Translations under genes and position numbers: made by a program
Notes under the pieces: generated by a model
Database searches by the model: none
What the model was told of the DNA's origin: nothing
What the model saw: only the letters and a program-made list of their open reading frames with translations
Shown: one piece after another, positions 1 through 8,558 of the stretch
How positions within the stretch are numbered: position 1 is the stretch's first letter
Layout of the letters: each line of letters starts with the position of its first letter
Assembly: GCA_036824465.1 (NCBI GenBank)
Contig: DAITAC010000011.1
Location: 1 to 61,458 of the forward strand
Direction of reading: 5' to 3'
DNA: 61,458 bases
Source of the DNA: JAKOQB01 sp036824465
GTDB lineage: Bacteria > Pseudomonadota > Gammaproteobacteria > Burkholderiales > Burkholderiaceae_F

Positions 1-1327
1 GCTCGGTGATCGAGCAGAACGTGCAGCCGCCAAAGCAGCCGCGCATGATGTTGACCGAGAAGCGGATCATTTCCCACGCGGGGATCTTCGTTTCGCCGTC
101 GTGGCTGCCGTTCGCGTCCGCGTAGCGCGGGTGCGGCGCGCGCGCATACGGAAGGTCGAACACATGGTCCATCTCCGCGGTGGTGAGCGGGATCGGTGGG
201 GGATTCAGCCACAGGTCGCGGTCGCCATGCGCCTGTACCAGCGCGCGCGCGTTGCCGGGGTTGGTCTCCAGGTGCAGCACGCGGTTGGCGTGCGCGTATA
301 GCACCGGGTCGCTCTTGACCTGCTCGTAGGAGGGCAGGCGGATGACGGTGTGGTCGCGTGGGGGGAGGTTGAGTTTGCCCGTGGTTCGACGCATGAATTG
401 GATGGGCTGGGCTGTGCCCTTCGAGGCCGTGTTTCTCTCACCCCCACCCCTCTCCCAATGGGTGAGGGGCTTGCCTCCCTCTCCCTTCGGGAGAGGGACC
501 GAGGGTGAGGGAGAGCCCTCGGAACTGTTCCGCGCCGAAAGATCCATGTACGGACTGATGTGCTCGTCAATGCGCCCGGGCATGTCGAGCTCGGTCGAGT
601 CGAGTTCGAACCAGCCTTGCGTGCTCGGGTCATCCGTGCGGCGCATGAACGCAGTGCCACGCACGTCGGTGATCGAGGCCACCGGTTCGCGCGCGGCGAG
701 CCGGTGTGCGATCTCGACGATCGCGCGCTCGGCATTGCCGTACAGCAGGATGTCGGCCTTGGCGTCGACCAGCATCGAACGGCGCACCTTGTCCTGCCAG
801 TAGTCGTAGTGCGCGATCCGGCGCAGCGATGCTTCGATGCCGCCCAGCACGATCGGCACGTCGTTGAATGCCTCGCGGCAGCGCTGCGCGTAGACGAGCG
901 AACAGCGGTCGGGGCGCTTGCCTCCCACGCCACCGGGGGTGTACGCATCGTCACTGCGCATCTTGCGATCGGCCGTGTAGCGGTTGATCATCGAATCCAT
1001 GTTTCCGGCCGTGACGCCGAAGAACAGGTTGGGCCGCCCCATTGCGGCGAACGGCTCGGCGCTATGCCAGTCCGGCTGCGCGATGATGCCGACACGAAAC
1101 CCCTGTGCCTCCAGCACGCGGCCGATCACCGCCATGCCGAAGCTTGGGTGATCGACATACGCATCGCCGGTGACAATCACGATGTCGCAACTGTCCCAGC
1201 CGAGCGCGTCCATTTCCGCCCGCGATGTCGGCAGAAAGCGCGCGCTGCCGAAGCGCCTGGCCCAGTAGGGCCGGTAGCTCGTCAGCGGCTTTGCGGCCGG
1301 GGGCGTGATGACGTGAGTTGAGGACAT
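1..1327 (-). CDS. ygiQ: YgiQ family radical SAM protein (C-terminus beyond window)
   Basis: Partial gene running off the left edge, with about 442 residues present. The N-terminal part resembles the UPF0313/YgiQ N-terminal domain. Near the window edge the frame reads RFSVNIMRGCFGGCTFCSI, whose CxxxCxxC cysteines bind the 4Fe-4S cluster of radical SAM enzymes. The precise reaction of YgiQ is not established. The start is an ATG at 1327; tcdA is transcribed divergently 91 bases away. Residues about 270-299 are encoded by an inserted palindromic repeat that keeps the frame open, so the protein carries an extra low-complexity loop between the N-terminal domain and the radical SAM core. Family assignment is secure; the effect of the insertion is unknown. 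Confidence 0.9.
   Translation of the reverse strand, partial: MSSTHVITPPAAKPLTSYRPYWARRFGSARFLPTSRAEMDALGWDSCDIVIVTGDAYVDHPSFGMAVIGRVLEAQGFRVGIIAQPDWHSAEPFAAMGRPNLFFGVTAGNMDSMINRYTADRKMRSDDAYTPGGVGGKRPDRCSLVYAQRCREAFNDVPIVLGGIEASLRRIAHYDYWQDKVRRSMLVDAKADILLYGNAERAIVEIAHRLAAREPVASITDVRGTAFMRRTDDPSTQGWFELDSTELDMPGRIDEHISPYMDLSARNSSEGSPSPSVPLPKGEGGKPLTHWERGGGERNTASKGTAQPIQFMRRTTGKLNLPPRDHTVIRLPSYEQVKSDPVLYAHANRVLHLETNPGNARALVQAHGDRDLWLNPPPIPLTTAEMDHVFDLPYARAPHPRYADANGSHDGETKIPAWEMIRFSVNIMRGCFGGCTFCSITE
433..515. repeat. Palindromic GC-rich repeat inserted in frame within ygiQ
   Basis: About 83 bases with nested inverted repeats. A perfect 9-bp stem CCCTCTCCC/GGGAGAGGG (477-485 with 489-497) closes on a TTC loop. 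Outer arms CTCTCACCC (435-443) and GGGTGAGGGAGAG (503-515) also pair imperfectly. It looks like the short interspersed CTCTCACCC/GGGTGAG-type repeats that are usually intergenic in high-GC proteobacteria (from memory). Here it lies inside a coding region, contains no stop in the ygiQ frame, and the frame before and after it is the same. Confidence 0.75.
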
Positions 1328-1418
1328 GGATGTCGTTGAATGTGAGGGCAGCTTGCCAGAAATCGACGCCCCGCGTGGAAAACTGATGGAGTCTGGTCCC
1401 GGCGCCTAGAATTTCGCC

Positions 1419-2213
1419 ATGAGACTCCACGAAACGCCGACTACCGATGCCGATTTACAGCGCCGATTCGGTGGCGTCGCGCGCCTGTACGGTGGTGCCG
1501 CGTACGACAAATTCACTCGCTCGCACGTGGTGGTGATCGGCATCGGTGGCGTCGGCTCGTGGACGGCCGAAGCGCTGGCGCGTAGCGGCGTGGGTGCGAT
1601 CACGCTGATCGACCTCGATCACATCGCGGAGAGCAACACCAATCGCCAAATTCACGCGCTGGGTGATGAGTACGGCAAGTCCAAAGTGATCGCGATGGCC
1701 GAGCGGATCACCGCGATCAGCCCGGCGTGTCGCGTGGCCAACATCGAGGAATTCATCACGCCCGATAACGTGGCGATGCTGCTGCCTGCGGCCGATGTCG
1801 TGATCGATTGCATCGATCAGGTCTCGGCCAAGGCGGCGCTGATCGCGCATTGCCGCGCGCGCGGCATCGTCGTCGTGACCTGCGGCGCGGCCGGCGGCCG
1901 GACCGATCCGACGCGCATCCGGAACGACGACCTCGCACGCGCGCAGGGTGATCCGCTGCTGTCCAAGGTGCGCTATCGACTGCGCCGGCAGCATGGTTTT
2001 CCGCGCGAGCGCGAACTGCGCGCGCCAAAATTCGGTGTCATTGCGGTGTTCTCCGACGAGCCGGTTCGCAAGCCTTCAGAGGACTGCGACCCGGCCGCGC
2101 GCCTGGCATGCGCGGGCTACGGGTCGAGCGTGGCGGTGACCGCGCCGCTTGGTTTTGCGGCCGCGGCAGCGGCACTGCAGTGGCTGGCGCAGCGCAGTGT
2201 AGAAACCCGTTGA
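1419..2213 (+). CDS. tcdA: tRNA threonylcarbamoyladenosine dehydratase
   Basis: E1/MoeB/ThiF-fold enzyme of 264 residues. The family converts t6A37 of ANN-decoding tRNAs into cyclic ct6A using ATP. The nucleotide-binding glycine motif GIGGVGS lies near residues 41-47, followed by the acidic DLD and the NTNRQ segment typical of the superfamily. The length and the C-terminal AxACAGYGSS segment fit TcdA/CsdL rather than ThiF. It is a single gene, divergent from ygiQ, with the stress protein gene following 62 bases downstream. The start ATG is the first in frame and the N-terminus aligns as expected for TcdA. Confidence 0.93.
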   Translation: MRLHETPTTDADLQRRFGGVARLYGGAAYDKFTRSHVVVIGIGGVGSWTAEALARSGVGAITLIDLDHIAESNTNRQIHALGDEYGKSKVIAMAERITAISPACRVANIEEFITPDNVAMLLPAADVVIDCIDQVSAKAALIAHCRARGIVVVTCGAAGGRTDPTRIRNDDLARAQGDPLLSKVRYRLRRQHGFPRERELRAPKFGVIAVFSDEPVRKPSEDCDPAARLACAGYGSSVAVTAPLGFAAAAAALQWLAQRSVETR

Positions 2214-2275
2214 TCGCAGTCAACAATCGCCCGCCCGGGGCGCCTAGGATGAACTCGCGTAATCGGGAGTAGAAG

Positions 2276-2710
2276 ATGTTCAAGAAGATCCTGTTGCCGA
2301 CCGACGGTTCAGAGCTTTCGGCGCGCGCGATTGCTGGCGCCGTGGATATGGCGAAGAAGCTTGGCGCCAAGATCGTCGGGATGACGGTCATCGAGCCGTA
2401 TTCATATTCATCGCTGTCGGAGTACCGGCCGGAATCGTTCGAAGACTATGAGGCGCGGATGGACAAGGCCGCGCAGGAAAGGCTGCAAAGCCTTGAAGCC
2501 GCTGCAAAAGCGGCTTCCGTGAGTGTGGAGACCAAAGTCGCCAAGTCGTTCTCCCCATACGAGGCGATCATCGACATGGCGCAGAAGAATGATTGCGACG
2601 CGATCTTCATGGCGTCGCACGGCCGCCGCGGCTTGAGCGCGGTGTTACTTGGGAGTGAAACGCAGAAGGTACTGACACACAGCAAGATCCCGGTTCTGGT
2701 GTATCGCTGA
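2276..2710 (+). CDS. Universal stress protein, UspA family
   Basis: A single Usp domain of 144 residues beginning MFKKILLPTDGS, the usual strand-1 signature. The C-terminal SHGRRG...LGSETQKV segment (about 114-130) corresponds to the G-x2-G-x9-G-S/T ATP-binding loop, so it should belong to the nucleotide-binding class. Cytoplasmic. Members of this family help survival under starvation and redox stress, but the specific role here cannot be read from the sequence. A purine-rich GGGAGTAGAAG lies just before the ATG, and a two-hairpin terminator follows directly. Confidence 0.92.
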   Translation: MFKKILLPTDGSELSARAIAGAVDMAKKLGAKIVGMTVIEPYSYSSLSEYRPESFEDYEARMDKAAQERLQSLEAAAKAASVSVETKVAKSFSPYEAIIDMAQKNDCDAIFMASHGRRGLSAVLLGSETQKVLTHSKIPVLVYR

Positions 2711-2722
2711 TACACCACTTCG

Positions 2723-2785
2723 GGCGGGCATCCGTGCCCGCCAAAGAAGGGCCAGTCGCTGCAACGGCGCTGGCCCTTCTGCTTT
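2723..2785 (+). terminator. Tandem hairpin terminator after usp
   Basis: The first hairpin is a perfect 8-bp stem GGCGGGCA/TGCCCGCC (2723-2730 with 2735-2742, loop TCCG). The second has an 11-bp perfect stem AGAAGGGCCAG/CTGGCCCTTCT (2745-2755 with 2770-2780) followed by GCTTTT, as expected for a Rho-independent terminator on the plus strand. It insulates the stress gene from the catabolic operon that begins about 140 bases later. Confidence 0.8.
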
Positions 2786-2860
2786 TGGGTTGCCTCGGGC
2801 GGTGCCGGTTCGTCTTTTCCATTGTGTCTTCCGCTTGCAACGCGCAACTCAAGAATCTTC

Positions 2861-2888
2861 TTGCATTCGTTAACGTATACATTAAAGT
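2861..2888 (+). promoter_or_regulatory. Promoter with embedded GntR-type operator palindrome
   Basis: TTAACGTATACATTAA at 2870-2885 is a 16-base palindrome matching at 14 of 16 positions, centred on GTATAC. FadR-subfamily GntR proteins commonly bind short palindromes with GT and AC half-sites (established for the family). A possible sigma70 promoter overlaps it: TTGCAT at 2861-2866, a 16-base spacer and TAAAGT at 2883-2888. The operon behind it encodes a GntR/FCD protein as its second gene, so autoregulated repression relieved by the substrate is the natural inference. Confidence 0.6.
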
Positions 2889-2921
2889 ACGCGCTAATTA
2901 AAGAAGAGGCGAGACTCGACC

Positions 2922-3944
2922 GTGAGCGCCGTCGACGCGATGTCGGCCACAGAGCCGCAGATTCGTCTCGAGCAGATCGGCTTTGTCGGTACCGGTCTGG
3001 TGCGTCCCGAATGCGTGCTGGCCCATTCGAGTGGCGCCTTGTTCTGCGCCGACTGGCGGGGCGGCGTTGCGCGCGTGGGTGCAGATGGCCGCACACGACT
3101 GATCGCCGCGCCTGACGGAGGGCGCATCACGGCAACGCGGCCGCTGCGGCCGAACGGAATCGCCATGCGGCGCGACGGTTCGTTCCTGCTGGCCGATCTG
3201 GGCGAGGACCTGGGCGGCGTGTTTCATCTGCGCCGCGACGGTTCGATGAGTTGCCTGGTTGATCGCATCGACGGCGTCGATCTTCCGCCGAGCAACTTCG
3301 TGCACGAGGACGATGCCGGCCGTATCTGGATCACCGTCAGTACGCGTCACCGGCCGCGCGCCGCGGCGTATCGCGCTGACATTGCCGACGGTTTTGTCGC
3401 GCTCGTTGATGCGCGGGGCGCGCGCATTGTCGCTGATGGGTTGGTCTATACGAATGAAGCGCTGCCGAGCCCGGACGGGCGCTGGCTGTATGTGAACGAG
3501 ACCTTCGCCCGACGCCTGGTTCGGTTTCCACTGCGCGCCGACGGCGGACTGGGGTCAAAGGAGACCGTCACCACGTTCGGTGCCGGCACATTCCCCGACG
3601 GTCTTGCGTTCGATTCCGAAAACCACATCTGGATCGTCAGCATCGTGTCGAATCGCGTGCTGCGGGTCGCCCCTGATGGTGCACAGCAGTTGATGATCGA
3701 GGATGCCGATGCCGCGCATCTGGCGTGGGTCGAAGAGGCATTTCAATCCGCGACGATGGGGCGGCCGCATCTTGACCGTGCCGCCGGCTGCGTGTTGAAG
3801 AACATTTCGAGCATCGCCTTCGGCGGTCCCGATCTGCGCACCGCCTATCTTGGTTGCCTGCTCGGCGATCGCGTTGCGTTCTTTCAGTCGCCTGTCGCCG
3901 GACACGCACCGGTGCACTGGTCGTATCCGACGCAGCGGGAGTGA
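2922..3944 (+). CDS. SMP-30/gluconolactonase-family lactonase
   Basis: A 340-residue six-bladed beta-propeller of the SMP-30/gluconolaconase/LRE-like family, expected to hydrolyse a sugar lactone to the free acid with a bound divalent metal. Candidate metal ligands are the Glu of VRPECVL, the Asn of PPSNFVHED and the Asp of FPDGLAFD, as in the family. No signal peptide, so probably cytoplasmic. The GTG start at 2922 has a purine-rich AGAGGCGAG about nine bases upstream; an in-frame ATG at 2940 is an alternative. It is the first gene of the acid-sugar operon and is followed by the regulator after two bases. The exact substrate is not known. Confidence 0.8.
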   Translation: MSAVDAMSATEPQIRLEQIGFVGTGLVRPECVLAHSSGALFCADWRGGVARVGADGRTRLIAAPDGGRITATRPLRPNGIAMRRDGSFLLADLGEDLGGVFHLRRDGSMSCLVDRIDGVDLPPSNFVHEDDAGRIWITVSTRHRPRAAAYRADIADGFVALVDARGARIVADGLVYTNEALPSPDGRWLYVNETFARRLVRFPLRADGGLGSKETVTTFGAGTFPDGLAFDSENHIWIVSIVSNRVLRVAPDGAQQLMIEDADAAHLAWVEEAFQSATMGRPHLDRAAGCVLKNISSIAFGGPDLRTAYLGCLLGDRVAFFQSPVAGHAPVHWSYPTQRE

Positions 3945-3946
3945 GC

Positions 3947-4678
3947 ATGGCCGGCAACGGGCGCTCGACCCTTTCCTCTGCAGACGCGCGACGACCGGTT
4001 CTGCGGCGAAGTACGGGGCCGCGCCAGTCGCTGGTCGATGCTGCCTACGACAACCTGCGCGCGCGCATTCTGGACAACGTCTATCCGCCGGGCCACCAGG
4101 CGCTCGAGAGCGATCTCGCACTGGAACTGGGCATCAGCCGCACGCCGGTACGTGAGGCGCTGATCCGCCTGCAGAAGGAAGGTCTGGTCGAGGTGCGTCC
4201 ACGGCACGGCATGCGCGTGCTGCCGATTTCGCCGACCGACATGGCCGAGATCTACACTATTCTCGCCGCGCTCGAATGCGCGGCGGCGGAGATCGTCGCG
4301 TCGCGCCGGCCGACGGAGGCGGAGCTCAAACCGCTGACGCAAGCCACCCGCGACATGGACAGGGCGTTGAAGGCCGATGACCTCGACGCCTGGGCCGCCG
4401 CCGACGAGCGGTTTCACCAGACACTCGTCGAACTTACCGGCAATCGACTGCTGCGCGCGGTGGTGGCCAACTTCTGGGATCGCGCGCATCGTGCCCGCAT
4501 GGTGACGCTGCGGCTGCGGCCAAAGCCGGTCAACTCGACCAAGGAGCACACCGCACTTGTCGATCGGCTGCGTGCCGGCGATGCGCCCGGCGCCGTTGTC
4601 GTCAATCGTGCACATCGAAATCGTGCCAGCGGCGAGTTACTGGCACTGTTTGAACGGCTGCGCCTGCAGCAGTTGTAG
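3947..4678 (+). CDS. GntR family transcriptional regulator (FCD/FadR subfamily)
   Basis: A 243-residue regulator. An N-terminal winged helix (about residues 25-90) carries the GntR signature segment ALELGISRTPVREAL. A C-terminal all-helical FCD domain has candidate metal or ligand positions in DAWAAADERFHQTL and NRAHR. Such proteins usually repress operons for organic and sugar acids and release DNA on binding the substrate. The ATG at 3947 follows GCGGGAGTG; longer in-frame starts upstream would overlap the lactonase gene. Location inside the operon plus the GTATAC palindrome at 2870 support autoregulation. Tightly coupled to the lactonase and 21 bases before the dehydrogenase. Confidence 0.88.
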   Translation: MAGNGRSTLSSADARRPVLRRSTGPRQSLVDAAYDNLRARILDNVYPPGHQALESDLALELGISRTPVREALIRLQKEGLVEVRPRHGMRVLPISPTDMAEIYTILAALECAAAEIVASRRPTEAELKPLTQATRDMDRALKADDLDAWAAADERFHQTLVELTGNRLLRAVVANFWDRAHRARMVTLRLRPKPVNSTKEHTALVDRLRAGDAPGAVVVNRAHRNRASGELLALFERLRLQQL

Positions 4679-4699
4679 CGCGGGAAACCAGGACATCGA

Positions 4700-5812
4700 A
4701 TGAAGAAGGAATTCAGGATCGTTGTGCTTCCGGGCGACGGCATCGGACACGAAGTCATGGACGCAAGTCTGCTTGCGCTTTCGCAACTGCAGAAGCGAGT
4801 TGGTGGCTTTGCGCTGCGTTTCGAGCCACATCCCGGCGGCGCTCAGCACTATGCGGACACAGGGGTGGCATTCCCCGAGTCCTCGATGCGCGCGTCGAAG
4901 GCGGCTGATGCCGTGTTGTTCGGCGCGATGGGCCTGCCGCACGTGCGCTATCCCGACGGTACCGAGATCGCGCCGCAGTTGAATCTGCGCGAAGAGCTTG
5001 ATCTGTATGCCGGGGTGCGGCCGATTCGCGCCATCACCGGCGTGCCGCTGCCGCTGGCGGATCCGCGCGCGGCGCAGATCGATCTGGTGCTGATTCGCGA
5101 GCAGACCGAAGGCTGGTTCTATGGCCGCAGTCACCCGGAGGCCGCGCCCGCGCCCACCGCTGATATGGCATACGACGTTGGACGCATCACGCGCGCGGGT
5201 TCGACGCGGCTGTTCGAGTTCGCGTTCAAGCTCGCCGCGCGGCGCAAGGCGCGCGACCCGCGCAAGGGGCGCGTCACCTGCGTCGACAAGGCTAATGTTC
5301 ATCGCGGGCTTGCGCTCTTCAATCGGATTTTCTGGGAAGTCTCGCGGCGCCATGGCGACATCGCCGCCGATCACTGTTATGTCGATGCGATGGCGCTCAA
5401 TCTGATCCGCAAGCCGTGGGAGTACGACGTGGTGCCGACCGAGAATCAGTTCGGCGACATCCTGTCCGACCTCGCGGCTGCGCTGATTGGCGGCATGGGC
5501 ATGGCGCCGTCGGCCGATCTGGGCGACCACCACGGCCTGTTCCAGCCGTCGCATGGTTCAGCGCCTGACATCGCCGGTCAGGACAAGGCCAATCCGACCG
5601 CGATGCTGCTGTCGGCCGCGATGATGCTCGACTGGCTGGGCGAGCGTCACCACGAGTCTCGACTCATCGAGGCGGCGCGGCTGCTGGAAGAGGCGATCGA
5701 CCGCGTCTACGCACATCGACGTGTCGTCCCGTGCGAGTTCGGCGGGCGCGACGGCACCCAGGCCGTGACGCGCGCGGTGATCGAAGCGCTCGAGGAGACG
5801 GTGCCCGCATGA
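4700..5812 (+). CDS. Isocitrate/isopropylmalate dehydrogenase-family enzyme (tartrate dehydrogenase-like)
   Basis: A 370-residue NAD(P)- and metal-dependent beta-decarboxylating dehydrogenase fold. It has the N-terminal LPGDGIGHEVM motif, substrate-binding arginines in LNLREELDLYAGVRP and IREQTEG, the general-base VDKANVH segment, metal-binding Asp residues in GDILSDLAAAL, and the C-terminal HGSAPDIAGQ. The family oxidises 2-hydroxy acids with a neighbouring carboxylate and often decarboxylates. The true leuB is usually beside leuCD, which are absent here, so a role on a C4-C5 hydroxy or sugar acid is more likely. It overlaps the next gene by ATGA. Substrate unassigned. Confidence 0.85.
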   Translation: MKKEFRIVVLPGDGIGHEVMDASLLALSQLQKRVGGFALRFEPHPGGAQHYADTGVAFPESSMRASKAADAVLFGAMGLPHVRYPDGTEIAPQLNLREELDLYAGVRPIRAITGVPLPLADPRAAQIDLVLIREQTEGWFYGRSHPEAAPAPTADMAYDVGRITRAGSTRLFEFAFKLAARRKARDPRKGRVTCVDKANVHRGLALFNRIFWEVSRRHGDIAADHCYVDAMALNLIRKPWEYDVVPTENQFGDILSDLAAALIGGMGMAPSADLGDHHGLFQPSHGSAPDIAGQDKANPTAMLLSAAMMLDWLGERHHESRLIEAARLLEEAIDRVYAHRRVVPCEFGGRDGTQAVTRAVIEALEETVPA

Positions 5813-6912
5813 ACCGCCGGCTACGCGTCGCCGCCGTGGGGGCAGGCTACTTCAGCCAGTTCCAGTATCTCGGCTGGAAGAACATCACCGAAGTTGAGCT
5901 GGTCGGGCTCGCCAACCGCGATGCGGTCAAAGGCCGGGCCATTGCGGACCGTTACGGCGTTCCGCGCGTCTTTTCCACGATCGAAGAACTGCTGGACGCG
6001 ACGCAGCCTGATCTGGTCGACATCATCACAACGCCGGCGACGCATCGCGCGTTTGTCGCAGCCGCCGTCAAGCGCGGCGTCGCGACAATCTGCCAGAAGC
6101 CGTTCGGTGCGTCCTATGCGGACGCGGTGGCGATCACCGAACTCGCCGAGCGCGCCCGCGTGCCATTGATCGTGCACGAGAACTTCCGCTGGGAGCCGTG
6201 GTACCGCGAGGCGCGCCGTCTGATCGATTCCGGGCGACTGGGCCGATTGCATTCGGTCGCCTTTCGCCTACGACCTGGCGACGGTCAAGGTCCAGATGCG
6301 TACCTGGATCGACAGCCATATTTCCAGACCATGCCGCGCCTGCTGGTGGTCGAGACCGCGATTCACTGGATCGACACCTTCCGCTTTCTGATGGGAGAAG
6401 TCACTGGTGTGTTCGCACGGTTGCGGCGTGTGAATCCGGTCATCGCTGGCGAAGACGCCGGCTACCTCATGTTCGATTTCGCGGGCGGGGCAACGGGGCT
6501 CTTCGACGGCAACCGGCTCAATGATCACGTTGCGGCGAATCCGCGTCGCACGATGGGCGAACTGTGGCTCGAAGGAAGCCTCGGCGTGCTGCGGCTGGAC
6601 GGCGATGCGCGTCTTTGGTTCAAACCGCATCACGGCGATGAAGCGGAGCACTTCTACGAGTCCGGTCCGACCGAGACCTTCGGCGGTGGCGCCTGTGAAT
6701 GGCTGCAACGCCACGTGGTTGCGCATCTCCTGACCGGCGCGCCGCTGGAGAACACGGCGCGTGAATACCTGGTCAATCTGAAAGTGCAGGAGGCGGTCTA
6801 TCACTCGGCTGCGCATGGCATCTACATCGCGCTCGACCGCTTCGACCCGCTTCAACCGGCGCCAGTGTCCGCTGCGCCGGTCTTCCATCAGGGCGCGGCG
6901 GCTCGCGTCTGA
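5809..6912 (+). CDS. Gfo/Idh/MocA family oxidoreductase
   Basis: A 367-residue enzyme with an N-terminal Rossmann domain (GAGYFSQF, about residues 12-19) and the C-terminal alpha/beta domain of the family. The conserved EKP motif reads QKPFG, with Lys kept and Glu changed to Gln. A probable catalytic His sits in ETAIHWIDTF. These enzymes oxidise or reduce sugars, inositols and sugar acids with NAD(P). D-apiose dehydrogenase (ApsD) is a Gfo/Idh/MocA member, which makes an aldose-to-lactone step feeding the SMP-30 enzyme plausible, but that is inference. The start is the ATG overlapping the preceding stop; a longer frame upstream lies inside the previous gene. Confidence 0.87.
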   Translation: MNRRLRVAAVGAGYFSQFQYLGWKNITEVELVGLANRDAVKGRAIADRYGVPRVFSTIEELLDATQPDLVDIITTPATHRAFVAAAVKRGVATICQKPFGASYADAVAITELAERARVPLIVHENFRWEPWYREARRLIDSGRLGRLHSVAFRLRPGDGQGPDAYLDRQPYFQTMPRLLVVETAIHWIDTFRFLMGEVTGVFARLRRVNPVIAGEDAGYLMFDFAGGATGLFDGNRLNDHVAANPRRTMGELWLEGSLGVLRLDGDARLWFKPHHGDEAEHFYESGPTETFGGGACEWLQRHVVAHLLTGAPLENTAREYLVNLKVQEAVYHSAAHGIYIALDRFDPLQPAPVSAAPVFHQGAAARV

Positions 6913-6943
6913 TTTCAAACAAACCATCTCACTGGGAGGCAAC

Positions 6944-7945
6944 ATGAAACGTCGACATCTGATCCTGCGGTCGATGGCCGCTGCATTGCTTGCGAGCGGA
7001 CTCGCGTTCGCGGCACACGCACAGACGGTGCTGAAATTCAGCCACACCGACCAGCCCGGGGGCGCGCGCAATGCGGCGGCGCTGCTGTTCGCCAAGAGCG
7101 TTGAGAACTACACGCAGGGACGCTACAAGGTGCAGGTCTTCCCGGCGGGACAGCTCGCCAACGACCCGAAGGCGATCGAGCAGTTGCAGTTGGGCGGTAT
7201 CGACTTCACCGTGTCATCGACCGGCAGCTATGCGACGCACTTGCCGACGCTCAATCTGACGATGCTGCCGTATCTGGTCGAGTCCTATGAACAGGGCTGG
7301 AAGCTGTACGACGAGTCGAAGTGGTTGCAGACACAGTTTGCCAAAGCGCCGGAGAAGGGCTTCCGCTTTCTCGCCACGTGGGAAGCGGGCTTCCGCAACA
7401 TGACGACCAAGGACGCGCTCGCATCGCCGTCCGATGCCAAGGGCAAGAAGCTGCGCACCTTTCCGAACGAGATGATGCGCTGGACGCTGGAGTCGATCGG
7501 CTTCAACGTGCAGATCATGCCACTGCCCGAGGTGTATCTGGCGATCCAGCAGGGAACGGTCAGTGGTCAGGAGAACCCGACCGACACGATCTTCGCCAAC
7601 AAGTTCTACGAAGTCGCGCCCAACGTGACGCTGACGCGCCATGTGTACAGCCCGATACCGCTGACGGTGTCGGAGAAGACCTGGCAGAAGCTCAGTACCG
7701 CCGATCGCGAGGCGATCACGCGCGCCGCGAAGGAAACCGGCGCATGGATCCGCAACGAGATCAAGACGAGTGAGGAGAAACAACTGGCCGAGATGCAGGG
7801 CAAGGGCGCCAAGATCGCCCGGCCGAACGTGGTGTCGTTCCGCGACGCGGTGAAGCCGGCCTATGCGAAGGCGAAGGAGAAGTACGGCGCCGATGTCGAC
7901 GCCATCCTCGCGGATGCGGAAACGGTGCGTAAGGCGGTCAAGTGA
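6944..7945 (+). CDS. dctP: TRAP transporter substrate-binding protein DctP
   Basis: A 333-residue periplasmic receptor with a Sec signal peptide (about residues 1-25, AAHA-Q cleavage). The DctP signatures LKFSHTDQPGGARN, GGIDFTVSS and the carboxylate-clamp region around LRTFPNEMMR and GQENPTDTIF are present. It binds an organic or sugar acid in the periplasm and delivers it to DctQM. An Arg in the LRTFPN segment is the usual carboxylate ligand. A strong GGGAGG sits six bases before the ATG. It stands between the Gfo/Idh/MocA gene and the membrane subunits. Confidence 0.93.
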   Translation: MKRRHLILRSMAAALLASGLAFAAHAQTVLKFSHTDQPGGARNAAALLFAKSVENYTQGRYKVQVFPAGQLANDPKAIEQLQLGGIDFTVSSTGSYATHLPTLNLTMLPYLVESYEQGWKLYDESKWLQTQFAKAPEKGFRFLATWEAGFRNMTTKDALASPSDAKGKKLRTFPNEMMRWTLESIGFNVQIMPLPEVYLAIQQGTVSGQENPTDTIFANKFYEVAPNVTLTRHVYSPIPLTVSEKTWQKLSTADREAITRAAKETGAWIRNEIKTSEEKQLAEMQGKGAKIARPNVVSFRDAVKPAYAKAKEKYGADVDAILADAETVRKAVK

Positions 7946-7955
7946 TGTGTTGACG

Positions 7956-8558
7956 ATGCGGCCGTCGCCTGTCACCAAGTTGAGTGCAAGCACGGGGCAA
8001 CCTGCGCATGAGTCGGCGCGCGACAGATCGCAGCCCAACGGCTGGCTGACCCCCGCCCCGCGCGTGCCGTGGCCGTTGCAGTGGCTCGGCGCGGCGGTCG
8101 ACTGGTCGGTCGTCATCATCGGCGGCGTGATGCTGGTGCTCGTGTTTGCCAACGTGGTGCTGCGTGTGTTCGGGCTCGATCCCGCGTGGGTGCTGGAACT
8201 GGGCGAGTTCCTGATGGTGTGGGTGACGTTCCTTGGCGGCGCCGCCGCCGCGCGCCGCAACGCCCATATGACGATCACCGAGTTCATCGACAAACTGCAC
8301 GGCAACCAACGCCGGCTCGCCGACGCCGGGGTGCAACTGCTCTGTGCGGCGATGCTGTCGATTCTGGTCGGGTACGGCATCTCCCTTGTCAATGTCGGAT
8401 GGAGCAACGTTCTGACGACGCTGAACTGGCCGATGGCATTGCAGTACATGCCGCTGCCGGTCGGTGCCGGTGCCACGCTCGTGTTCGTGCTGTGGGATCT
8501 GGTGCAGATAGCGCGCGGCGTACCGCGTGAACTGCGCTACGGCACGGTCTCGCCATGA
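7956..8558 (+). CDS. dctQ: TRAP transporter small permease DctQ
   Basis: A 200-residue protein with four predicted membrane helices (about 45-70, 80-100, 120-145 and 160-180). The conserved DctQ pattern FxVxFLGGAAAARRNAHMTITEF is split across helices 2 and 3. It partners DctM. The N-terminal 35-40 residues are hydrophilic and poorly conserved, so the exact start is uncertain: ATG 7956 is given, and a TTG at 7950 is also in frame. It ends in an ATGA overlap with dctM, which signals translational coupling. Confidence 0.9.
   Translation: MRPSPVTKLSASTGQPAHESARDRSQPNGWLTPAPRVPWPLQWLGAAVDWSVVIIGGVMLVLVFANVVLRVFGLDPAWVLELGEFLMVWVTFLGGAAAARRNAHMTITEFIDKLHGNQRRLADAGVQLLCAAMLSILVGYGISLVNVGWSNVLTTLNWPMALQYMPLPVGAGATLVFVLWDLVQIARGVPRELRYGTVSP

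Noticed and set aside
205..954. Minus-strand 249-residue frame across the ygiQ region
   Set aside because: It is a shadow of ygiQ in another frame with Arg/Ser/Thr-rich low-complexity composition.
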